A stretch of DNA of 64,000 nt from Pseudomonadota bacterium. GTDB lineage: Bacteria; Pseudomonadota; Gammaproteobacteria; UBA9214. Within the stretch, counting starts at the first letter, position 1. Each line of letters starts with the position of its first letter. The position numbers and the translations under genes are program-made. The notes below the pieces were generated by a model, which saw only the letters and a list, made by a program, of their open reading frames with translations, had not been told where the DNA came from and did not search any database. Shown here in pieces: positions 8,204 through 14,765 of this stretch. The DNA is taken from the NCBI GenBank assembly GCA_041395565.1, contig JAWLAI010000003.1, positions 500,498 through 564,497 on the forward strand, in the 5' to 3' direction.

Positions 8204-9156
8204 CAGGCGGCCTCTTCGCTGTCCTGCACCGCGACATCGGCCGTGGTCAGGTCGATGAATATCTGCTCCAGCGAACTCCGCTCGGGGGCCAGCTCCGCCA
8301 GGCGCCAGCCGGATGCCACGGACTGTTCGATCAGGGCCTCGGACGGGTCGTCACCGCCATGCTGGATACGGACACGGTCGTCGTCCAGATAATCGACCCG
8401 GGTCACGCCGGGCAGCCGTTGCAGGGCGGCGATGTCAGGGGTCGTGTTGAAGCGTGCCAGCAGCGACGTCGCGTGCAGGCGTGCATCCAGGCTGGCGATG
8501 CTTTCCGAGAACACCAGCCGGCCGCGGTGGATGATCTGCACGCGATTACACGTGGCCTGCACCTCCGGCAGGATATGCGTGGACAGGATGATGCCGTGCT
8601 CCCGGCCGAGTTCGCGTATGAGCGTGCGGATCTCGCGGATCTGCAGCGGGTCCAGGCCGACCGTGGGCTCGTCGAGGATCACGACCGCCGGGGTATGGAT
8701 GATCGCCTGGGCGATGCCCACGCGCTGCTGGTAGCCCTTGGACAGGTTGCCGATCAGGCGCCGGCCGACCGCGGTCAGGCCGCAGCGGTCCTTGGCGGTG
8801 CCGATGGCGCTGCGGCGGCGGCTGCGCTCGATACGGTGCAGCCGCGCGCAATAGGCGAGGTATTCATCTACCGTCAGTTCGCGATATACCGGCGGTTGTT
8901 CCGGCAGGTACCCGATCTCGCGCTTGGCGCGCTTGGGCGCGTCGAGCAGATCGATGCCGAGGATCTCGATCTCGCCGGCGCTGGGGGCCAGGTTGCCGGT
9001 GAGCATCTGCATGGTGGTGGACTTGCCGGCACCGTTCGGGCCGAGGAAGCCGAGCACGTCGCCGCGCGCGAGGTCGAAGCTGACGTCGCTGACCGCACAG
9101 CTTTGGCTGTAGTAGCGGTACAGGTTGGCGGCATGCACCAGGGGATCATTCGACAT
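8203..9156 (-). CDS. ABC transporter ATP-binding protein (GldA-like)
   Basis: A 317-residue ATPase with Walker A (GPNGAGKST), signature (LSKGYQQRVG), Walker B (VVILDEPTVGLDP) and the switch His (STHILPEV). A C-terminal regulatory extension of about 90 residues follows, as in DrrA/NatA/GldA-type subunits. The ATG at 9156 (MSNDPLVHAANLYRYY) is chosen because the family alignment begins there; the frame is open 50 codons further upstream without meaningful sequence. It is the first gene of the operon, followed directly by permease, GldG-like and DUF4340 genes. Confidence 0.92.
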   Translation of the reverse strand: MSNDPLVHAANLYRYYSQSCAVSDVSFDLARGDVLGFLGPNGAGKSTTMQMLTGNLAPSAGEIEILGIDLLDAPKRAKREIGYLPEQPPVYRELTVDEYLAYCARLHRIERSRRRSAIGTAKDRCGLTAVGRRLIGNLSKGYQQRVGIAQAIIHTPAVVILDEPTVGLDPLQIREIRTLIRELGREHGIILSTHILPEVQATCNRVQIIHRGRLVFSESIASLDARLHATSLLARFNTTPDIAALQRLPGVTRVDYLDDDRVRIQHGGDDPSEALIEQSVASGWRLAELAPERSSLEQIFIDLTTADVAVQDSEEAA

Positions 9157-9550
9157 GGCGCCTATTATTGCCGTCCGTTCGCCGAATTCAAGTTCGGCGT
9201 GCCGTGTCGGCCCTGCGCGCGCACGGATGCAGCATGCGCTGTACAGCGACATGTCGCGCCAAGTCGCAACGGCGCAAATTAAATTACTGCAGCATCCGGA
9301 TGTCACAGCGGCTGTCGCGACCTGCCGCTAACGTCCGTTCTTCCGGTTTGAGCCGGTCCGGTGCGGGCGCATGTCCAGGCCAGGCAGGGATAACCGCTGG
9401 TTTTCAGAGACTATTCGCTAGGATCATATCCCGCATCGGCATGTCTTGGCGCGAGTCAATGATTTTCTTCGCTATCTTTACCTGCGCCGCGTCTCTGCGC
9501 GCGGATTCTTTGCGCGGTCCGCACTGGCGTCACGCTACAATACGTTCCCT
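9157..9550. other. Divergent intergenic region (394 bp)
   Basis: This separates the leftward ABC operon from the rightward hydantoinase-type gene and should hold both promoters. No gene is convincing. A TACAAT box at 9536-9541 lies only nine bases before the ATG at 9551; no well-spaced -35 is seen, so this is a weak promoter candidate implying a nearly leaderless transcript. The stretch 9461-9515 (TTTTCTTCGC..., GCGTCTCTGCGCG) resembles a degenerate copy of the GCGCCAAGACGCAAAG-type repeat found near 20271. Confidence 0.4.
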
Positions 9551-11533
9551 ATGACGGATTCCGGCTCCACGCATCCGCGTCGCTGGCTCGGCATCGACAC
9601 CGGCGGCACGTTCACCGATTTCGTCCTGTTCGACGGGGTACGGTTGCGCGTGCACAAGGTGCTGTCGACACCCGCAGCCCCGGAGCGGGCCATCCTGCAG
9701 GGCATAGCCGAGCTCGGACTGGATATGCTTGGGCTGCGCGTGCTGCACGGATCCACCGTTGCCACCAACGCGGTGCTGGAACGCAAGGGCGTGCGGACCG
9801 CCTACATCACCAACCGCGGGCTGGCCGATGTCCTGACCATCGGGCGCCAGGCGCGTCGCGAACTGTACGCGCTGCAACCCCGTCCCGAGCCGCCACCGGT
9901 GCCGCCCGCGCTGTGCTGGGAAGTGGACGCGCGCCTGGGGGCGGATGGCGCTCGCGTGGCGGCATTGACGGCTGCGGACCGCGCTGCGCTGCAGCAGTTG
10001 CTGCAGCGGCACCAACCCAAGGCGGTGGCAATCAACCTGCTGTTTTCCTTTCTTGATGACAGCGACGAGCGCGCGATCGCCGCCTGGTTGCCGCCGGAGC
10101 TGTTCGTCACGCGTTCCGCAGAGGTGCTGCCGGAATGCAGGGAATATGAACGCGGTATCGCGACCTGGCTGAATGCCTGGGTCGGACCGCGTGTCGCCGG
10201 CTATCTCGGGCGGCTGCATGCCGCGCTGGACCCGGCCCCGGTGGCGGTCATGCAGAGCAGCGGTGGCACCGTCAGTGCGGCACAGGCGGGACGCAAGGCG
10301 GTCCAGCTGCTGCTGTCGGGACCGGCCGGCGGCCTGATGGGCGCGCGTGCCGTTGGACGCCAGGCGGGGCATGCGCGGCTGCTCACCTTCGACATGGGCG
10401 GTACCTCGACCGATGTCGCGCTGATCGACGGTGATATCCGGCTGACCGCGGAAGGGCGCATCGGGCCGTGGCCGGTGGCCGTGCCCATGGTCGACCTGCA
10501 CACCATCGGTGCCGGCGGCGGGTCGATCGCGCGTCTCGACAGCGGCGGTCTGCTTGCGGTCGGCCCGGAGTCGGCCGGCGCCGATCCCGGGCCCGCCTGC
10601 TACGGGCGCGGCGGGCTGCAGGCGACCGTGACCGACGCCAACCTGGTGCTGGGCCGGCTGCTGCCGGACGCCTTTCTCGGCGGCGCGTTGCGGCTCGATG
10701 TCGAGGCCGCGCGGCGCGCGCTGGGACAGCTGGCGTCGGGCATGCGGGTCGACGTTGCGGAGGCGGCTGCCGGTGTGATTGCCGTCGCCAACGAGCACAT
10801 GGCGCAGGCGCTGCGCGTGATCTCGGTGCAGCGTGGCGTCGATCCGCGTAACTTCGTGCTGGCTTCGTTCGGCGGCGCGGGTGGACTGCATGTCTGCGCG
10901 CTGGCGGCGGAACTGGGCATGGCCCGTGCGCTGGTCCCGGTGCATGCCGGCGTGCTGTCGGCGCTGGGCATGCTGGTGGCGCCGCCCGGGCGCCAGCTGT
11001 CGCGTACGCTGACCGGGGTGCTGGCGGAGATCGAGGAGTCCGTTATCGAGGACGGGTTGCAGGCCCTGGCCACGCAGGGGCGCGCCGAACTCGTCGCCGA
11101 AGGGCTTCCGGCCACCGCGATTTCGTCTGCATTCAGTCTCGATCTGCGCTACCAGGGCCAGTCCTGGTCACTCAATCTGCCCTGGCAGGGGCGCGCGGCG
11201 ACCCGCGCTGCGTTCGAGAGCCTGCACGCCAGGCGTTACGGGCATCGCCTGGACAGTCCGGTCGAACTGGTCACGTTGCGCTGTGGATTGCACGGGCCGG
11301 CACTGGACATCCCGCTGCCAGCGCTGGCGCGCGGCCGTGCCGCCAGCCCCCGGTATACCGCGCTGGCCGGTTACAGCCGCCCGGTGCCGGTCTACGCGCG
11401 GGGCGAATTGTGCGCCGGGCAGTGCCTCGACGGTCCCGCGCTGGTCACCGAGACGGTGGCCACTACCTGGCTGCCGGCCGGTTGGTCGTGCACGGTAGAC
11501 GCGGTCGGCAACCTGCTGCTCGAACGGGAGTGA
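9551..11533 (+). CDS. Hydantoinase/oxoprolinase family protein, HyuA-type subunit
   Basis: A 660-residue protein corresponding to the ATP-dependent HyuA (N-methylhydantoinase A) half of 5-oxoprolinase-type enzymes. The N-terminal Hydant_A_N domain starts with GIDTGGTFTDFVLFDG, a nucleotide-binding motif of the actin/hexokinase fold. The central domain has LLTFDMGGTSTDVALIDGD and TIGAGGGSIARLDSGGLLAV; a beta-rich C-terminal domain follows. HyuA normally pairs with HyuB, but no hyuB lies next to it. The ATG at 9551 is preferred to the upstream frame because homology begins there. The substrate (hydantoin, oxoproline or acetone-like) is not determinable. Confidence 0.88.
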   Translation: MTDSGSTHPRRWLGIDTGGTFTDFVLFDGVRLRVHKVLSTPAAPERAILQGIAELGLDMLGLRVLHGSTVATNAVLERKGVRTAYITNRGLADVLTIGRQARRELYALQPRPEPPPVPPALCWEVDARLGADGARVAALTAADRAALQQLLQRHQPKAVAINLLFSFLDDSDERAIAAWLPPELFVTRSAEVLPECREYERGIATWLNAWVGPRVAGYLGRLHAALDPAPVAVMQSSGGTVSAAQAGRKAVQLLLSGPAGGLMGARAVGRQAGHARLLTFDMGGTSTDVALIDGDIRLTAEGRIGPWPVAVPMVDLHTIGAGGGSIARLDSGGLLAVGPESAGADPGPACYGRGGLQATVTDANLVLGRLLPDAFLGGALRLDVEAARRALGQLASGMRVDVAEAAAGVIAVANEHMAQALRVISVQRGVDPRNFVLASFGGAGGLHVCALAAELGMARALVPVHAGVLSALGMLVAPPGRQLSRTLTGVLAEIEESVIEDGLQALATQGRAELVAEGLPATAISSAFSLDLRYQGQSWSLNLPWQGRAATRAAFESLHARRYGHRLDSPVELVTLRCGLHGPALDIPLPALARGRAASPRYTALAGYSRPVPVYARGELCAGQCLDGPALVTETVATTWLPAGWSCTVDAVGNLLLERE

Positions 11534-11614
11534 ACATCGTCGCGCGCTGCTGCGCTGGCAAGACAGACCTTGCGGCTGTGCGCGGCATGACCCGGTAAAG
11601 CGAACCGCTGGCAA

Positions 11615-11641
11615 CAAAAAACCCGGCGGGGCCGGGTTTTC
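11615..11641 (-). terminator. Intrinsic terminator after rpmB-rpmG (bidirectional)
   Basis: Perfect 10-base arms AAAACCCGGC (11618-11627) and GCCGGGTTTT (11631-11640) around a three-base loop. On the minus strand the stem is followed by a run of six T, a standard intrinsic terminator 27 bases past the rpmG stop. The T-run on the other strand is shorter but could stop the convergent HyuA-type gene as well. Confidence 0.85.
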
Positions 11642-11667
11642 TGGCGGTGCAATGATGATGACCGGGA

Positions 11668-11823
11668 TTACTTGATCTTGGCTTCCTTGTACATCACGTG
11701 CTTGCGCACCACCGGATCGAATTTCTTGATTTCCATCTTCTCCGGCATGTTGCGCTTATTCTTGGTGGTGGTGTAGAAGTGGCCGGTGCCGGCGCTGGAG
11801 ACGAGCTTGATCTTGTCGCGCAT
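11668..11823 (-). CDS. rpmG: 50S ribosomal protein L33
   Basis: Translation of the minus strand from the ATG at 11823 gives 51 residues beginning MRDKIKLVSSAGTGHFYTT and ending with the typical HVMYKEAKIK. It contains the TTTKNKRNMPEKMEIKKFDP core of bacterial L33. It lacks the zinc-binding cysteines, so it is the cysteine-free form common in proteobacteria. It lies 12 bases after rpmB, in the usual rpmB-rpmG operon, and is followed by a strong terminator. Too short for many gene callers. Confidence 0.97.
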   Translation of the reverse strand: MRDKIKLVSSAGTGHFYTTTKNKRNMPEKMEIKKFDPVVRKHVMYKEAKIK

Positions 11824-11835
11824 GGTAAGTACTCC

Positions 11836-12072
11836 TTAAACCTTTTCGCCGCGGGCACGGATCTCTGCCAGCACGCTGTCGATGCCCTTCTTGTCGATGA
11901 TACGCATGCCCTTGTTGGATACGCGCAGCTTCACGAAACGCTTTTCACCCTCGACCCAGAAGCGATGCTCGTGCAGGTTGGGGAGGAAGCGGCGACGGGT
12001 CTTGTTGTTGGCATGGGAAACGTTGTTGCCGCTGATCGGGCGCTTTCCCGTGACCTGGCATACTCTGGACAT
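11836..12072 (-). CDS. rpmB: 50S ribosomal protein L28
   Basis: A 78-residue ribosomal protein starting MSRVCQVTGKRPISGNNVSH, then NNKTRRRFLPNL and KGMRIIDKKGID, all diagnostic of L28. An AGAGG ribosome site lies ten bases upstream of the ATG at 12072. It is transcribed leftward from a sigma70-type promoter at 12121-12149 through a short leader with a terminator-like hairpin, and is followed by rpmG. Confidence 0.98.
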   Translation of the reverse strand: MSRVCQVTGKRPISGNNVSHANNKTRRRFLPNLHEHRFWVEGEKRFVKLRVSNKGMRIIDKKGIDSVLAEIRARGEKV

Positions 12073-12087
12073 TGCTGTGAACCTCTG

Positions 12088-12110
12088 AAAAAAAGCCCGC
12101 CATCAGCGGG
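12088..12110 (-). terminator. Terminator-like hairpin in the rpmB leader
   Basis: On the minus strand, CCCGC (12110-12106) pairs with GCGGG (12100-12096) around TGATG. One C and then seven T (12094-12088) follow. It sits between the predicted rpmB promoter and the rpmB ribosome site, so it could attenuate rpmB-rpmG. It could also just end read-through from radC, whose stop is 90 bases upstream. The short five-base stem suggests partial termination. Confidence 0.6.
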
Positions 12111-12120
12111 AAGGGCGCAT

Positions 12121-12149
12121 TTTATACCAGAAAGCATGTCGCTATACAA
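12121..12149 (-). promoter_or_regulatory. Sigma70-type promoter of rpmB-rpmG
   Basis: On the minus strand a -35 box TTGTAT (12149-12144) and a -10 box TATAAA (12126-12121) are separated by exactly 17 bases. The predicted transcript would start near 12114, about 42 bases before the rpmB ATG. The boxes match the consensus at four and five of six positions. Confidence 0.65.
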
Positions 12150-12200
12150 CCCGGTCCATTGCGGCGTCTGGTGGTAATTTCCATTATTTTCAGTTGCTTG

Positions 12201-12878
12201 TCAAATGAGCCCGCGTTCGGCGAAGGAGCTGCCGCCGCCTTCACCCACGACGACGTGGTCCAGCACACGCACATCGATCAGCGCGAGTGCATCCACCAGC
12301 CGGCGCGTGAGCGCGATATCGGCCCGGCTCGGTTCTGCCACCCCGGAGGGATGGTTGTGGGCCAGGATCACGGCGGCGGCATTGATCTCGAGCACGCGCC
12401 GCACCACCTCGCGCGGGTGCACGCTGGCGCCGTCGATGGTGCCGCGGAAGAGTTCCTCGTACGTGATGACGCGATGGCGGTTGTCGAGGAAGAGGCAGGC
12501 GAACACCTCGTACGGCAGATGGCGCAGCCGGCTGGTCAGGTAGCGGCGTGTGGCCTCCGGATTTTCCAGCGTGTCTGAGCGCTGCAGCGCTTCCTGCAGG
12601 TGGCGGCGCGCCATTTCCAGCACAGCCTGCAGCAGGGCGAACCGGGCAGGGCCGAGCCCGGCATGGGCACAAAAGGCGGTACGGTCGGCATCCAGCAGGG
12701 CGCGCAGTCCGCCAAAGGCGGTGAGCAACTCGCGCGCCAGGTCGACCGCCGTCTTGCCGCGCAGTCCGGTCTGCAGGAGGATCGCCAGCAGCTCGGCGTC
12801 CGAGAGGTTGCCGGGTCCATGCAGGAGCAGTCTTTCGCGCGGCCGTTCGCGGGCCGGCCAGTCCCGAATGCGGTGCAT
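12201..12878 (-). CDS. radC: DNA repair protein RadC homologue (JAMM/MPN domain)
   Basis: A 225-residue protein. The N-terminal helix-hairpin-helix region (NLSDAELLAILLQTGLRGKT) leads into the JAB/MPN domain with an intact JAMM metal motif, His174-x-His176-x10-Asp187 (HNHPSGVAEPSRAD). The RadC repair role is historical and doubtful; the family's real activity is unclear. The ATG at 12878 is chosen over a GTG 16 codons upstream because the family usually begins with RDWPxxERPRE-like sequence and is about 224 residues long. Its position next to rpmB, with coaBC divergent, is the classic gammaproteobacterial order. Confidence 0.95.
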   Translation of the reverse strand: MHRIRDWPARERPRERLLLHGPGNLSDAELLAILLQTGLRGKTAVDLARELLTAFGGLRALLDADRTAFCAHAGLGPARFALLQAVLEMARRHLQEALQRSDTLENPEATRRYLTSRLRHLPYEVFACLFLDNRHRVITYEELFRGTIDGASVHPREVVRRVLEINAAAVILAHNHPSGVAEPSRADIALTRRLVDALALIDVRVLDHVVVGEGGGSSFAERGLI

Positions 12879-13005
12879 GTCCCAGTATCCGGGCTGCGCC
12901 GTCGTGATGACATCGGGCAAGCACACGATGCGGTGTAGGATGCGGCGGCGTTGCGCGACGCGTTTTGGGTTCGTGCCTGACCATCTTCTGTTAAACTCCA
13001 GTCGT

Positions 13006-14241
13006 ATGAATACCTTATTAGGTAAACGCCTGCTGCTGGGCGTGACCGGCGGGATTGCTGCCTACAAGAGCGCGGAACTCGTCCGCCAGCTGCGTGCGCA
13101 AGGTGCGGAGGTGCGGGTGGTGATGACGGCGGGAGCCCAGGCTTTCATCACCCCGCTGACGCTGCAGACCCTCTCCGGGCAGCCGGTACATACCGAACTG
13201 CTTGATGCCACAGCGGAATCCACCATCGGTCACATCGCACTGGCGCGCTGGGCCGATGTCCTGCTGATCGCGCCGGCGACTGCCGATTGCATCGCCCGGC
13301 TGAGCCAGGGCCGGGCGGATGATCTGCTCGCTGCCGTGGCGCTGGCCTGCGAGGCACCGGTGGCGGTCGCGCCGGCCATGAACCGCGCCATGTGGGAGCA
13401 TCCGGCCACCCGCGCCAATGTCGACACCCTGCGCAGCCGCGGTGTGCATGTCTTCGGTCCGGCGCCGGGTGAGCAGGCCTGCGGCGAGACCGGGCCGGGC
13501 CGCCTGCTGGAGCCGGCCGCACTGGTCGCGGCGGTTGCCGGACTGTTCGAGACGCGCGCGCTGACCGGCCGCCGTGTGCTGGTCACGGCGGGGCCGACCC
13601 GCGAGGGTATCGACCCGGTGCGTTACCTCAGCAATCACAGTTCCGGCCGTATGGGTTACGCCGTGGCGCAGGCCGCCGCCGAGGCCGGTGCCGAGGTAAC
13701 CCTGGTGAGCGGGCCGGTCAACCTGGAGACACCGGCGCGCGTGCGCCGCATCGATGTGGTCAGTGCGCTCGACATGCAGCGTGCCGTGCTCGATCAGGTG
13801 GCGAATTGTGATATTTTCATCGCCGTCGCGGCGGTGGCCGATTACCGGGTGGAGCAGCCAGCTGGGCACAAGCTCAAGAAGACCGCTGCGCGGCTGACGC
13901 TGCATCTGGTACGGAATCCCGACATCCTGGCCGAGGTGGCCGCGCTCCCGCAGCCGCCCTTCACGGTGGGGTTCGCGGCCGAGACCGAGTCACTGGCCGC
14001 GCACGCGCATGCCAAACTCGCGGCCAAGGGCGTCGACATGATCGCGGCGAACCAGGTCGGCCCCGGCCAGGGCTTCGGCTGCGAGGACAACGCCCTCCGG
14101 GTGATCTGGGCCGGCGGCGAACGCGAACTGCCCCTCGCCGGCAAGCACCGGCTGGCGCGGCAGCTGCTGACGCTCGTCACCGAGCGTTACAACGATTCGG
14201 GCAACAGGGTGATACGCATCGATGCAAAAGATTCAGCTTAA
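13006..14241 (+). CDS. coaBC: Bifunctional phosphopantothenoylcysteine decarboxylase/phosphopantothenate-cysteine ligase
   Basis: A 411-residue coenzyme A biosynthesis enzyme. The N-terminal flavin-dependent CoaC half (1-185) has GVTGGIAAYKS, the catalytic His76 in IGHIALARWAD, the AMNxxMW substrate clamp (PAMNRAMWEHP) and the active Cys159 in GEQACGETGPGR. The C-terminal CoaB half has VTAGPTREGIDPVRYLSNHS, the KLKK segment and NPDIL. Many upstream in-frame codons exist, but homology starts at the ATG at 13006. The last 20 bases overlap dut, as in other Gammaproteobacteria. Confidence 0.97.
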   Translation: MNTLLGKRLLLGVTGGIAAYKSAELVRQLRAQGAEVRVVMTAGAQAFITPLTLQTLSGQPVHTELLDATAESTIGHIALARWADVLLIAPATADCIARLSQGRADDLLAAVALACEAPVAVAPAMNRAMWEHPATRANVDTLRSRGVHVFGPAPGEQACGETGPGRLLEPAALVAAVAGLFETRALTGRRVLVTAGPTREGIDPVRYLSNHSSGRMGYAVAQAAAEAGAEVTLVSGPVNLETPARVRRIDVVSALDMQRAVLDQVANCDIFIAVAAVADYRVEQPAGHKLKKTAARLTLHLVRNPDILAEVAALPQPPFTVGFAAETESLAAHAHAKLAAKGVDMIAANQVGPGQGFGCEDNALRVIWAGGERELPLAGKHRLARQLLTLVTERYNDSGNRVIRIDAKDSA

Positions 14242-14677
14242 GATACTCGACCGGCGCCTGGGCCACGAGTTTCCCCTGCCGCATTACGCGACCGCGGGTT
14301 CCGCCGGCATGGACATGCGTGCCTGCGTCGATGCTCCCCTGGAGATCGCGCCGGGCGCGACCCATCTGATACCCACCGGACTGGCGATCCACCTCGAGGA
14401 AGCCGGCTTGGCTGCCATCCTGCTGCCGCGTTCCGGCCTGGGCCACAAGCACGGGATCGTGTTGGGAAACCTGGTCGGGCTCATCGATTCCGACTACCAG
14501 GGTCAGGTCTTCGTGTCCTGCTGGAACCGCGGCAGCGAGCCGTTCATGGTGATGCCTGGCGAACGCATCGCGCAGATGGTCATCGTCCCCGTGGTACATG
14601 CCGAATTCGAGCTGGTGGAGGAATTCGCCGCCAGCGACCGGGGTGCGGGCGGCTTTGGTCATACCGGGCGGCATTGA
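14222..14677 (+). CDS. dut: Deoxyuridine 5'-triphosphate nucleotidohydrolase (dUTPase)
   Basis: A 151-residue trimeric dUTPase that converts dUTP to dUMP, keeping uracil out of DNA and supplying thymidylate synthesis. All five family motifs are visible: AGSAGMDMRA, PRSGLGHKHG, GLIDSDYQG with the catalytic Asp, GERIAQMV and the C-terminal RGAGGFGHTG arm. The length is typical. The start lies inside the coaBC tail, so translation is likely coupled. Confidence 0.98.
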   Translation: MQKIQLKILDRRLGHEFPLPHYATAGSAGMDMRACVDAPLEIAPGATHLIPTGLAIHLEEAGLAAILLPRSGLGHKHGIVLGNLVGLIDSDYQGQVFVSCWNRGSEPFMVMPGERIAQMVIVPVVHAEFELVEEFAASDRGAGGFGHTGRH

Positions 14678-14765
14678 ATTCAATCATGCCGCGCGTCTGC
14701 CGATACCCGTCTAGTCTGAAAAAACCCATTTTGCTCAGGATGTTGCAGTCAGCCGAAGGACAGCC

